Positions 1 to 8,330 of a stretch of DNA of 64,000 bases are shown here, piece by piece (within the stretch, counting starts at the first letter, position 1; each line of letters begins with the position of its first letter). The notes under the pieces are model-generated. The model was given only the letters and a program-made list of their open reading frames with translations, had not been told where the DNA came from and did no database searches. The stretch covers positions 4,836,001 through 4,900,000 of the forward strand of contig NZ_VIVK01000001.1 of assembly GCF_007828865.1 (NCBI RefSeq), read 5' to 3'. The position numbers and the translations under genes were made by a program. The DNA is from Kribbella amoyensis. Lineage in GTDB: Bacteria; Actinomycetota; Actinomycetes; Propionibacteriales; Kribbellaceae.

Positions 1-870
1 ACGCCGGCCGACTCGGTCGACCAGACCGCGAAGGCGATCATCGACGCGGCCGCCGAGCTGATCGCGGACCACGAGATCGAGGCGGTCGGCATCGGTGCCG
101 CCGGCTTCGTCTCCGCGGACCGTTCCACCGTGTTGTTCGCGCCGAACCTGGCCTGGCGGGACGAGCCGCTCGGCGCCCGCGTCGGCGACGCGCTCAAGGT
201 CCCGGTGGTGGTGGAGAACGACGCGAACGCGGCCGCCTGGGGCGAGTTCGCGTTCGGCGCCGCGCGCGACGTCCAGGACATGGTCTGCATCACCGTCGGC
301 ACCGGGATCGGCGGCGGCGTGGTGCTCGGTGGCGAGATGCTGCGCGGCGCCCACGGTGTCGGCGCCGAGCTCGGGCACATGCGCGTCGTCCCGGGCGGAC
401 ACCGGTGCGGCTGCGGTGCGCGCGGATGCTGGGAGCAGTACGCCTCCGGCCGCGCGCTGGTCCGCGAGGGCCGGGCGCAGGCGGACTCCGGGTCGCTCGC
501 CGCGGCGCAGATGCTGAGCGTGTGCGGCATCACCGACTCCGCCGAGCTGACCGGCCCGATGATCACCACGGCCGCGACCCAGGGCGACCCGTGCGCGGTC
601 GAGCTGCTGGACGACCTCGGCCGCTGGCTGGGCGAGGGTCTGGCGAGCATCGTGACCCTGTTCGACCCGAGCCTGATCGTGCTCGGCGGCGGGGTCAGCG
701 CGGCGAAGGACCTGGTCACGAAGTCCGCGCTGGTCGCCTTCGAGCGGAACCTGCCGGCCAAGGCGAACCGCCCGCACCCGCCGTTCGGGATCGCCGAACT
801 CGGCAACGACGCCGGCATCATCGGTGCCGCCGACCTGGCCCGCTTGGAGGCGCCGGAGCCGCGGCAGTGA
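1..870 (+). CDS. ROK family glucokinase, N-terminus cut by window edge
   Basis: This is the C-terminal 289 residues of a ROK-family sugar kinase; the frame is open at base 1, so the start and the N-terminal ATP-binding DIGGTK motif lie outside the window. Visible family features are the ENDANAAAWGE sugar-binding and catalytic segment, the TVGTGIGGG phosphate-2 loop, a GHMRVVPGGHRCGCG stretch with the ROK zinc motif (CGCGARGC), and the LGGG adenosine loop near the C-terminus. ROK kinases phosphorylate glucose or related hexoses in the cytoplasm; glucokinase is the commonest activity for this subtype in actinobacteria. The gene directly precedes a closely similar paralogue, so the pair looks like a tandem duplication. 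The exact sugar cannot be read from sequence. Confidence 0.93.
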   Translation, partial: TPADSVDQTAKAIIDAAAELIADHEIEAVGIGAAGFVSADRSTVLFAPNLAWRDEPLGARVGDALKVPVVVENDANAAAWGEFAFGAARDVQDMVCITVGTGIGGGVVLGGEMLRGAHGVGAELGHMRVVPGGHRCGCGARGCWEQYASGRALVREGRAQADSGSLAAAQMLSVCGITDSAELTGPMITTAATQGDPCAVELLDDLGRWLGEGLASIVTLFDPSLIVLGGGVSAAKDLVTKSALVAFERNLPAKANRPHPPFGIAELGNDAGIIGAADLARLEAPEPRQ

Positions 871-955
871 GGCCGGCGCGGTTGGCGTGTCGTGGTTGGC
901 TGGACCTGACAACTGGTTGGCTGGGATCTGGGGGTACCGCGAGGAGGCTCGGGCG

Positions 956-2125
956 ATGGCTCTGACGCAGGCGTTGACGATCGGGATCGACATCGGTGGC
1001 ACCAAGGTCGCCGCCGGGGTGGTCGACCCGGAGGGCAACATCCTGGACCGGCTCCGCCGGGACACGCCGACCAAGGACCCGAAGGAGACCGAGGACGCGA
1101 TCGCCGAGGTCGTGCACGACCTGGAGTCGCGGCACGACGTGATCGCGGTCGGGATCGGCGCCGCCGGGTTCGTCGACGGGACGCGGTCGTCGGTGCTGTT
1201 CGCGCCGCACCTGGCCTGGCGGCACGAGCCGCTCCGGGACGCGGTGGAGCGCCGGCTCGGGCTCCCCGTGGTGGTCGAGAACGACGCGAACGCGGCCGCC
1301 TGGTCGGAGTGGCGGTTCGGCGGCGGCCAGGGCGAGAGCCACCTGGTCTGCGTCACGCTCGGGACCGGGATCGGCGGCGCCATCCTCAACGACGGAGCGT
1401 TGCAGCGCGGCAAGTTCGGGATCGCGGGCGAGTTCGGGCACATGCAGGTGGTACCCGGCGGTCATCGGTGCGAGTGCGGCAACCGTGGCTGCTGGGAACA
1501 GTACGCCTCGGGGAACGCGCTCACCCGGGAGGCGCGGGAGCTGGCTTTGTCCGGGTCGCCGGTCGCGCACAACCTGCTCCGCCGGGCCGACGGGGATCCG
1601 CGCAAGATCAACGGGCCGATGGTGACCGAGCTGGCCAAGGACGGCGACCCGGTCGCGGTCGAGCTGCTCGAGGACGTCGGCCGCTGGCTCGGCATCGGGC
1701 TGGCGAACCTGGCGGCCGCGCTGGATCCGGGGACGTTCGTCATCGGTGGGGGCGTGTCGGACGCGGGGGAGTTGCTGCTGGCGCCGGCCCGGGAGGCGTT
1801 CAAGCGGACGTTGACCGGGCGTGGGTTCCGGCCCGAGGCGCGGATCGTGCGCGCGGTACTGGGTCCGGAGGCCGGCCTGGTCGGCGCGGCTGACCTGGCT
1901 CGTGAAGAGGCGACCTGGTTGCGCCGGGTCCGCGTGAAGACGACGGCCGTCACGGCGAAGACGGCGGCCCGCAGCGGTCGCGGGGCGCGGATGGAGCGAG
2001 CGGCCCGCAAGTCCGCGAGCCGCCGGACCGGGATGCGGACGGCCGAGCCGGAGCTGCGCCTCGACGACCCGGACGACCTGCACCACAAGCACCCCGCCGA
2101 CGTCCCGGGCGACCACGACGCATGA
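956..2125 (+). CDS. ROK family glucokinase with basic C-terminal tail
   Basis: This is a complete 389-residue ROK-family kinase. The N-terminal phosphate-1 motif GIDIGGTK, the ENDANAAAW segment, the TLGTGIGGA loop and the zinc ligands Cys172, Cys174 and Cys179 (CECGNRGC) are all present. The ATG is chosen because GAGGAGG lies 8 bases upstream; a longer upstream reading lacks homology-like sequence. It should phosphorylate glucose or a related hexose using ATP. The kinase domain ends near residue 325 and is followed by about 65 residues rich in Lys, Arg and Ala, then an acidic/His-rich end. That tail is not normal for ROK kinases, and the first copy ends without one. The stop overlaps the next start by 4 bases (ATGA), so the two are probably translationally coupled. 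Confidence 0.93.
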   Translation: MALTQALTIGIDIGGTKVAAGVVDPEGNILDRLRRDTPTKDPKETEDAIAEVVHDLESRHDVIAVGIGAAGFVDGTRSSVLFAPHLAWRHEPLRDAVERRLGLPVVVENDANAAAWSEWRFGGGQGESHLVCVTLGTGIGGAILNDGALQRGKFGIAGEFGHMQVVPGGHRCECGNRGCWEQYASGNALTREARELALSGSPVAHNLLRRADGDPRKINGPMVTELAKDGDPVAVELLEDVGRWLGIGLANLAAALDPGTFVIGGGVSDAGELLLAPAREAFKRTLTGRGFRPEARIVRAVLGPEAGLVGAADLAREEATWLRRVRVKTTAVTAKTAARSGRGARMERAARKSASRRTGMRTAEPELRLDDPDDLHHKHPADVPGDHDA

Positions 2126-2946
2126 CGACCAGCCCGCCCGACTCCGGCGACGCCGGCTCGGGGGACCGCCCGGCTGACCCGCTGGCGGAGGGGTCGCCTG
2201 ATCGGAGCCTGGTGCCTGAGGGGCCGACCTTGCGGGTGCTGTCGTACAACGTGCATAGGTGGGGTGATGATCGGGCCGCGCTGGCCCGGGTGGTGCGGGC
2301 TTGTGCTGCCGAGGTCGCGTTGATCCAGGAGGCGCCGACCTGGTGGGGGACCCGGCGGAAGCGGCGGGCGATGGCGGCCACCTTCGGGATGACGTATGTC
2401 GCCGCCTCGGCGCGGAACGCGATCCTGGTTGCCAAGGGCACCGAATTGGCGGCGGCCCTGCACTGGCGGGTCTGGCGGCCGTTCGTCCGGCGCCGGCTCA
2501 ACCTGATCGCCACCCAGCTCCCCGGCGGCGCGGTCGGCGGCCGCGTCACCCTCGGTGGTACCGAGCTCGCGCTGGTCGTCTGTCACCTGGGCCTGCACAT
2601 TCGCGGTCGCCAGCACGAACTCGACCAGGTGCTCCGCGGCTGCAAGTCGTTCGGCCTGCCGTACCTGCTGGTCGGCGACCTGAACGAGGAACCCGACGGT
2701 CCGGTCTGGAAGCGCCTCGCCGACGAAGGCCTCACCGACCTCGGCCAGGACGCGGGGCCCACGTTCAGCTCCGCCGACCCGCACAAGCGGATCGACGGCG
2801 CCCACCTGGCCCCTGGACTCACCGGCCGCGTCGTCCCCCTGGACGAGATCGAGGGCATCACCCAAGCCGACCTCGCGGCCGCCTCCGATCACCTGCCGAT
2901 GCTGATCGAGCTGACTACTCCGCGAACTCGAGCAGCGGATCGGTGA
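2122..2946 (+). CDS. endonuclease/exonuclease/phosphatase (EEP) family protein
   Basis: This 274-residue protein belongs to the EEP metal-dependent hydrolase fold. After a disordered, Pro/Gly/Asp-rich N-terminus of about 35 residues come VLSYNVHRW (metal-ligand Asn), LIQEAP (catalytic Glu), VGDLNEEP (Asp-x-Asn pair) and a terminal SDHLP (catalytic Asp-His). Members cleave phosphodiesters in nucleic acids, phosphoinositides or other small molecules; the substrate here is unknown. There is no signal peptide, so it is probably cytoplasmic. The ATGA overlap with the upstream ROK kinase implies co-expression. Its 3' end overlaps by 32 bases the end of the oppositely directed dioxygenase gene. Confidence 0.85.
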   Translation: MTTSPPDSGDAGSGDRPADPLAEGSPDRSLVPEGPTLRVLSYNVHRWGDDRAALARVVRACAAEVALIQEAPTWWGTRRKRRAMAATFGMTYVAASARNAILVAKGTELAAALHWRVWRPFVRRRLNLIATQLPGGAVGGRVTLGGTELALVVCHLGLHIRGRQHELDQVLRGCKSFGLPYLLVGDLNEEPDGPVWKRLADEGLTDLGQDAGPTFSSADPHKRIDGAHLAPGLTGRVVPLDEIEGITQADLAAASDHLPMLIELTTPRTRAADR

Positions 2947-3670
2947 CCACGTCCCGCCACCGCTCCCGGTGGCCGGCGGCGCTGAGCCGGTAGTACAAGG
3001 TCTCCCGGCGCTCGTCGTCGGACGTCCCCGAGTGGCCGCCGATGTTGTGCGCGAGCAGGTAGTGCGCGAACAACACACTGCCGGCCGGACCGCTGACCTG
3101 GGTCCGCTCACCGAGATCCACCTTCGGGTACGGGCCCTCGTTCCAGCCGTCCCGGTGGATCATCGCGTCGGCGCCACCGTGCTCGCGCAGGTACTCGCCG
3201 AACCGCAGGTGCGTCTCCGGCCAGACGTAGAGGTTGCCCCGGTCAAGCTCTTCGTGGTCGGTCAGCCAGATCCCCGCGAGCAGCGAGAAGGTGTACGGCG
3301 TCCCGTCGGGCGCGGGCGGGTTGAGTCCGTCGACATGGGGTCCACCTGGTCGGTGCGGCCAGGGCGGCGTCGTGGTCGCGACCTGCGCGAAGTCCGGCTC
3401 GTCCAGCCCGAGGTCGGTACGAACGAGCTGTGCGGCGAGTCCGCCGACACCGGTCTCGCGGTAGAAGTCGAGCAGCGCATGTCCGCCGTCCTCGAACCGC
3501 GGCCAGGTGAAGTGGATACCGACGTGCCCGGGTGGTGGTGGCTGCTGGTCCAGTTCGCGCGTGACGAGGGCCCGGCCGGCGGCGATCTGGTCGTCGGTCA
3601 GCACACCTGGTACGACCACGAAACCCTGGGTACGAAAGGCTTTCCGCTGGTCGTCGCTGATCACTGGCAT
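2915..3670 (-). CDS. phytanoyl-CoA dioxygenase (PhyH) family protein
   Basis: This is a 251-residue protein of the PhyH Fe(II)/2-oxoglutarate dioxygenase family. The N-terminus reads like family members (FRTQGFVVVPGVL). The metal-binding His-x-Asp is H112-x-D114 (PHVDG), and the distal His is in the AHNIGGHSG stretch, with the oxoglutarate-binding Arg probably just after it. It would hydroxylate a small organic substrate that cannot be named. It lies 40 bases downstream of the GntR regulator gene and in the same direction, so it may be the third gene of the fuconate dehydratase operon; a role in sugar-acid metabolism is only a guess. I see no clear ribosome binding site before the ATG. Confidence 0.8.
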   Translation of the reverse strand: MPVISDDQRKAFRTQGFVVVPGVLTDDQIAAGRALVTRELDQQPPPPGHVGIHFTWPRFEDGGHALLDFYRETGVGGLAAQLVRTDLGLDEPDFAQVATTTPPWPHRPGGPHVDGLNPPAPDGTPYTFSLLAGIWLTDHEELDRGNLYVWPETHLRFGEYLREHGGADAMIHRDGWNEGPYPKVDLGERTQVSGPAGSVLFAHYLLAHNIGGHSGTSDDERRETLYYRLSAAGHRERWRDVVTDPLLEFAE

Positions 3671-3710
3671 CGGACCAGTGCACCAGTGACGACGCGGTGG
3701 GACAACCGAA

Positions 3711-4466
3711 TTACCGGGCCATCGCCTCGGTGTCGACGGGGCGCTGGTGCAGGTAGTCCTCGACGCCGAACAGGTGCGCGGCCATCCTGGTCCGGGCCCG
3801 GTCGGGGTCGTGGCCCTGCAGCGCGGCGAGGATCGCGCGGTGCTCGCTGTGGGTGGACTCGTCGGCGCCCTTCTGGCTGATCGAGCGCCACAGCCGGTCG
3901 CGGGTGGTCCGGCCGCCGAGGGCCTCGATCAGCGCCTCGAGTACCGGGTTCGCCGCGGACTTCGCGATGATCCGGTGGAAGGCGATGTCGTTGTCGATCA
4001 GCACCTCGTGGTCCGGTTCGCCGTCGGCCAGCTCGGCCTCCGTCCGGCGCAGGACCTCGTCCGCGGCGGCCAGGTCGTCCGCGCTGATCCTGGTCGCGGC
4101 GAGCGCGGCCGCCTCGGTCTCCAGGATCCGGCGGACGGCGTGCAGATGCGGCGCGCCGCTCCGGTCCTGGAGGTCGACCACGAACCCCATCGGGGCCAGC
4201 AGCAACGAGGAGTCGAGCGCGGTGACGTACGTCCCGTCACCCTGCCGGGTCTCCAGGACGCCTAGCATCGACAGCGCCCGAACCCCTTCTCGCAAAGGGC
4301 TTCGGGACACGCCGAGCGCCTCGGCGAGGTCCTTCTCGACCGGCAGCCGGTCGCCTGGCCGCAGGGTCCCCTCGATGATGAGGCGTTTGATCCCCTGGAC
4401 GACGACGTCGGTCTGCGAACCGCCGCCGCGGCCCTCCTCCGCCGTCCGCGGCGCCTTCGGGCTCAC
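3711..4466 (-). CDS. GntR/FadR family transcriptional regulator
   Basis: This 251-residue regulator has an N-terminal winged HTH at about residues 23-81 (EKDLAEALGVSRSPLREGVRAL, then GVLETRQGDGTYV) and an all-helical FCD ligand domain behind it, with the metal-type His residues in DNDIAFHRIIAKSA and EHRAIL. That is the FadR subgroup, which often binds sugar acids or other carboxylates. The GTG start overlaps the stop of the upstream fuconate dehydratase gene by 4 bases (GTGA), which decides the start over longer readings. Position suggests that it controls this locus and the divergent fucosidase/transporter genes in response to L-fuconate or a derivative; the effector is inferred. Confidence 0.9.
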   Translation of the reverse strand: MSPKAPRTAEEGRGGGSQTDVVVQGIKRLIIEGTLRPGDRLPVEKDLAEALGVSRSPLREGVRALSMLGVLETRQGDGTYVTALDSSLLLAPMGFVVDLQDRSGAPHLHAVRRILETEAAALAATRISADDLAAADEVLRRTEAELADGEPDHEVLIDNDIAFHRIIAKSAANPVLEALIEALGGRTTRDRLWRSISQKGADESTHSEHRAILAALQGHDPDRARTRMAAHLFGVEDYLHQRPVDTEAMAR

Positions 4467-5782
4467 GCGACCGACTCCGTGCCGTCGCGCGAGGCCCAGT
4501 ACGTCCCGTGCGGGAACGCGTACTCCGCTAGTGACAGTGCGTGCATCTCGGCACTGTACCCGGCCGCGGAGGGCAGGACGTACGCTCCGTTGCGCACGAC
4601 GCACGGGTCCGTGAAGTGCTCGTGCAGGTGGTCGACGTACTCCGTGACCCGGCGGTCCAAGGACGCCGAGACGGCCACGTAGTCGAAGATCGCGAGGTGC
4701 TGGACGAGCTCGCACAGCCCGACCCCGCCCGCGTGCGGGCAGACCGGGACGTCGAAATGTGCGGCCAGCAGGTACACGGCGAGGACCTCGTTGACGCTGC
4801 CGAGCCGGGCCGCGTCGAGCTGGCAGTAGTCGATCGCGCCGGCCTGGAAGAGCTGCTTGAACAGCACCCGGTTCATCCCGTGCTCACCGGTGGCGACGCC
4901 GATCGGCGCGACCGCGGTCCGGATCGCCGCATGGCCGAGGATGTCGTCCGGGCTGGTCGGCTCCTCGATCCAGAGCGGGTCGAACCGGGCCAGTTCCCGG
5001 ACCCACTCGATCGCCTCCGGGACGTCCCAGACCTGGTTCGCGTCGATCATCAGATGACCGTCCGGTCCGAGCACCTCGCGGGCGATCCCGCAGCGGCGGA
5101 TGTCGTCGTCCAGATCCGCGCCCACCTTGAGTTTCACGTGCTTGTAGCCCTCGGCAACAGCCTCTTCGCAGAGCCGGCGCAGCTTGTCGTCGGAGTAGCC
5201 GAGCCAGCCCGCGGACGTGGTGTAGCAGGGGTACCCGCTGCCCTCGAGTTCCTCGATCCGCGCGGCCCGGCCGGGTACGCGGTCGGCCAGCAACGCGATC
5301 GCCTGCTCCGGCGTGAGGACGTCGGACAGGTACCGCAGGTCCGCCGCGGCCACCAGTTCCGCGGGGGACATGTCGGCCAGCAACCGCCACAGCGGCTTGC
5401 CGGCTCGCCGGGCGGCCAGGTCCCACAACGCGTTCATCACCGCGGCGAGCGCGAGATGGACGACGCCCTTGTCCGGGCCGAGCCAGCGCAACTGCGAGTC
5501 GGACTGCAGTTCGCGGTAGACGCCGCCTGGATCGGCGCACAGCGCGTCCACGTCGCGCCCGACCAGGGGGCGAGCGCGCTGGGCGGCGGCGGCGACGCAG
5601 AGGTCGTTGCCGCGGCCGATCGTGAACGTGAAGCCGTACCCGCTCAGCGCCGGGTCGTCGGTGCGCAGGACGACGTACGCGGCGGAGTAGTCACCGTCCT
5701 TGTTCATCGCGTCGGAACCGTCGCGGGTCAGCGAAGTCGGGAAGCGGACGTCGACGACTTCCACCGACGTGATGCGTGCCAT
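4463..5782 (-). CDS. L-fuconate dehydratase (enolase superfamily)
   Basis: This 439-residue enzyme closely matches the L-fuconate dehydratase family (bacterial FucD, human ENOSF1). It removes water from L-fuconate to give 2-keto-3-deoxy-L-fuconate in the non-phosphorylated L-fucose pathway. Enolase-superfamily residues fall where expected: K217-x-K219 (catalytic Lys), metal ligands D247, E273 and E300, and H350 in CPHAGG; this spacing is nearly identical to that known for the Xanthomonas enzyme. The ATG follows a GAGGGGG ribosome site; a 35-residue upstream extension looks non-coding. It heads a leftward operon with a GntR regulator and is divergent from a GH95 alpha-L-fucosidase, which supports the substrate. 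Genes for fucose dehydrogenase, lactonase and aldolase are not in this window. Confidence 0.93.
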   Translation of the reverse strand: MARITSVEVVDVRFPTSLTRDGSDAMNKDGDYSAAYVVLRTDDPALSGYGFTFTIGRGNDLCVAAAAQRARPLVGRDVDALCADPGGVYRELQSDSQLRWLGPDKGVVHLALAAVMNALWDLAARRAGKPLWRLLADMSPAELVAAADLRYLSDVLTPEQAIALLADRVPGRAARIEELEGSGYPCYTTSAGWLGYSDDKLRRLCEEAVAEGYKHVKLKVGADLDDDIRRCGIAREVLGPDGHLMIDANQVWDVPEAIEWVRELARFDPLWIEEPTSPDDILGHAAIRTAVAPIGVATGEHGMNRVLFKQLFQAGAIDYCQLDAARLGSVNEVLAVYLLAAHFDVPVCPHAGGVGLCELVQHLAIFDYVAVSASLDRRVTEYVDHLHEHFTDPCVVRNGAYVLPSAAGYSAEMHALSLAEYAFPHGTYWASRDGTESVA

Positions 5783-5929
5783 GGAGCCCCCTCTGGGCGG
5801 TCGAGAGAAATAGATCCTATGATTTCGACGATTTTCGATGGTCTCAGTCTGGACCACAGCGAGCCTCCTCGCTACGATCCCCGTCATTCATATGACGATT
5901 ATCTCCTCATCATCGACGGAGGTCCTGGA
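5783..5929. promoter_or_regulatory. divergent control region of the fucoside locus with palindromes
   Basis: This 147-bp region separates the fuconate dehydratase start from the GH95 start. It is relatively A/T-rich for the window. It contains a perfect 6-4-6 inverted repeat, AGCGAG...CTCGCT, at 5858-5873, and a 5-4-5 inverted repeat, GTCAT...ATGAC, at 5883-5896. TATGAT at 5818-5823 resembles a rightward -10 element, and TAGGAT on the other strand at about 5816-5821 resembles a leftward one. The palindromes are reasonable operators for the neighbouring GntR-type regulator, but neither matches the classic FadR core TNGTNNNACNA. Role inferred from position. Confidence 0.5.
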
Positions 5930-8305
5930 ATGAGCAACCTGGTGGGCTCGGACCGGACGGCGGGAACGCGGTTGAGCTACGACCGTCCGGCCGGCACCTG
6001 GCTCGAAGCTGTACCGCTCGGCAACGGCCACATCGGCGCGATGTGCTTCGGCGGCGTCGGGCACGAGCGAATCGGGCTGAACGACGAGACCTGCTGGTCC
6101 GGCAGTCCGGAGACCGCGCGCCGGCTGGCCGAGTCGCACGGGGCCGTCGGCGCCGAGGCCGTGGACGCAGTCCGGGCGGCGATCGCAGCCGGCGATGTCC
6201 GGACGGCCGAGGACCTGGCCAAGGGCTTCCACTCCGGCTACTCGCAGGCGTACCTGCCGCTCGGCGACCTGCTGATCGACCTCGAGGTCAACGGCACCGC
6301 GGCCAGCGAGGCAGACCTCACCCGGTACGGCCGGGTGCTCGACCTGGACGCGGCGACAGCGGTCGCGGAGTACGAGATCGGGGGAGTGACGGTCCGGCAG
6401 GAAGTCTTCGTCAGCGCACCCGCCGGGGTCCTCGTCTACCGGATCACCGCGTCGCAGCCGGGCGCCCTGTCGCTCGCCGCCCGACTGACATCACCGCTGC
6501 GATCGGAGCCGCAGGTCGTCGAGGACGGCCTCAGCCTCCTCCTGCAGGCGCCGGCGAACGTGGCCCCGCCGCACGTCCGGGAGGACGAGCCGATCCGGTA
6601 CTCCGAGGGCGCTGATCGTGGCATGGCGGCCGCCATCGCCCTGCGCGGCAAGACCGACGGCGTACTCCGCGGCGCGGGCCAGCTCACCGTGGAAGGCGCG
6701 GGCGAGGTCGTCCTGGTCCTCTCCACCGCCACCGGGTACGACGGGCCGCTGGTCACCCCGACCCGGACCGGGTTCGAGTGCTGGTCCGCGGCCGACGAGA
6801 AGGTCGTCGCCGCGCTCGGTCGTGAGCACGCGGACCTGCTGGCCGAGCACCAGGCGGACCACCAGGCGTTGTTCCGGCGGTCCGCGTTGGAGCTGGTGAT
6901 CGAGGCCGAGGCCGAGGCGTTGCCGATCGACCGGCGGCTGGCCCGCGCGGTCGAGCACGACGATCCCGGTCTCGCCGCGCTGGTGTTCAACTACGGCCGG
7001 TACCTGATGATCGCCAGTTCGCGGCCCGGTGGGCTGCCGACGACCTTGCAGGGCATCTGGAACGAGGAACTCCGGCCGCCGTGGAGCTCGAACTACACGG
7101 TGAACATCAACACCGAGATGAATTACTGGCCGGCCGAGTCGACCGGCCTGTCCGAGTGCCACGAACCGCTGCTCACGTACCTGGAGCACCTCGCCGAGGC
7201 GGGCCGGAGTACGGCCCGGGAGCGGTACGGATGCGGTGGCTGGACGGCGCACCACAACGCCGACGCGTGGTGCTGGTCGATCCCGGTCGACGGCGACCCG
7301 CGGTGGTCGAACTGGCCGCTCGCCGGTGCCTGGTTGAGTCGCCACCTGTGGGACCACTACGCGTTCACCGAGGACCTCGACTTCCTCCGCCGGGCCTGGC
7401 CGGTGCTGCTCGGGGCCGCCGAGTTCTGCCTCGACTGGCTGGTCGAACTCCCTGACGGCAGCCTCGGTACCGCGCCGTCCACTTCGCCCGAGAACGACTA
7501 CATCGCCGCCGACGGCAAGCCTGCCTCGGTCACCGTGTCCGCGACGATGGACCTCGCACTGATCGCCGATCTCTTCCACCGCTGCGAGCTGTCCGCGGAC
7601 CTGCTCGACATCTCCGACCCGTTGGTCGAGCGGTTCGCCGCGGCCCGCAAGCGGATCCCGGAGCCGAAGGTCGGCGGCCAGGGGCAACTGCAGGAGTGGG
7701 CCGCCGATCTGCCCGAGGAGGACCCGCACCACCGGCACACGTCCCACCTGGTCGCCCTGCACCCCGGCGAGGCGATCACCCCGGACGGTACGCCGACACT
7801 CGCCGCCGCGGCCGCGCGCACGCTGGACCTGCGCGGTGACCAGTCGACGGGCTGGTCGCTGGCCTGGCGGGTCAACCTGCGCGCCCGGCTCCGCGACGCG
7901 GCCGCGGCGCACCGGCTGATCCGCGGGTTCCTGATGCCCGCCGACGACACCCGGACCGGGTACGTCGGGATCGGGGCCGGCGTGTACCCGAACCTGTTCT
8001 GCGCGCATCCGCCGTTCCAGATCGACGGCAACTTCGGTGCCACCGCCGGGATCGCGGAGATGCTGCTGCAGAGCCACACCGACGAGGTCGACCTGCTGCC
8101 GGCGCTGCCCGCCGAGTGGACGAGCGGCCGGGTGACCGGACTACGGGCGCGCGGCGGCCTGACCGTCGACCTCAGCTGGACTCCGGACGGCATCGACGCC
8201 GTCCTCACCGCCGACCGGGACACCGAGCGGATCGTCCGCCACGGTGACCGGCGCGTCCCGGTCCGGCTGACCGCAGGTACCGGCCACCGGGTGACCTGGA
8301 GCTGA
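5930..8305 (+). CDS. GH95 alpha-L-fucosidase
   Basis: This 791-residue protein is a glycoside hydrolase of family 95, inverting enzymes that release terminal alpha-1,2-linked L-fucose (some members act on L-galactose). The N-terminal domain begins like family members (AVPLGNGHIGAMCFGG, LNDETCWSG). In the central (alpha/alpha)6 barrel, the N392-I-N394 pair in NYTVNINTEMNYW corresponds to the Asn pair that activates the catalytic water; E521 (SPENDY) is the likely general acid and D699 (FQIDGNFG) the base-side Asp. GGAGGT lies 7 bases before the ATG. No signal peptide is visible, so it probably acts in the cytoplasm on imported oligosaccharides, consistent with the permease genes that follow 25 bases later. 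Confidence 0.93.
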   Translation: MSNLVGSDRTAGTRLSYDRPAGTWLEAVPLGNGHIGAMCFGGVGHERIGLNDETCWSGSPETARRLAESHGAVGAEAVDAVRAAIAAGDVRTAEDLAKGFHSGYSQAYLPLGDLLIDLEVNGTAASEADLTRYGRVLDLDAATAVAEYEIGGVTVRQEVFVSAPAGVLVYRITASQPGALSLAARLTSPLRSEPQVVEDGLSLLLQAPANVAPPHVREDEPIRYSEGADRGMAAAIALRGKTDGVLRGAGQLTVEGAGEVVLVLSTATGYDGPLVTPTRTGFECWSAADEKVVAALGREHADLLAEHQADHQALFRRSALELVIEAEAEALPIDRRLARAVEHDDPGLAALVFNYGRYLMIASSRPGGLPTTLQGIWNEELRPPWSSNYTVNINTEMNYWPAESTGLSECHEPLLTYLEHLAEAGRSTARERYGCGGWTAHHNADAWCWSIPVDGDPRWSNWPLAGAWLSRHLWDHYAFTEDLDFLRRAWPVLLGAAEFCLDWLVELPDGSLGTAPSTSPENDYIAADGKPASVTVSATMDLALIADLFHRCELSADLLDISDPLVERFAAARKRIPEPKVGGQGQLQEWAADLPEEDPHHRHTSHLVALHPGEAITPDGTPTLAAAAARTLDLRGDQSTGWSLAWRVNLRARLRDAAAAHRLIRGFLMPADDTRTGYVGIGAGVYPNLFCAHPPFQIDGNFGATAGIAEMLLQSHTDEVDLLPALPAEWTSGRVTGLRARGGLTVDLSWTPDGIDAVLTADRDTERIVRHGDRRVPVRLTAGTGHRVTWS

Positions 8306-8330
8306 CCGCAGACCCGGACGAGGAGGCCCC

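Noticed and set aside
818..2116. Long open frame on the minus strand across the second ROK kinase
   Set aside because: It is a high-GC shadow: no ribosome site, Arg/Gly/Pro-rich composition, and the plus strand has an unambiguous kinase.
5783..5929. Classic FadR operator (TNGTNNNACNA) in the fucoside control region
   Set aside because: No stretch on either strand matched the consensus; only unrelated palindromes are present.
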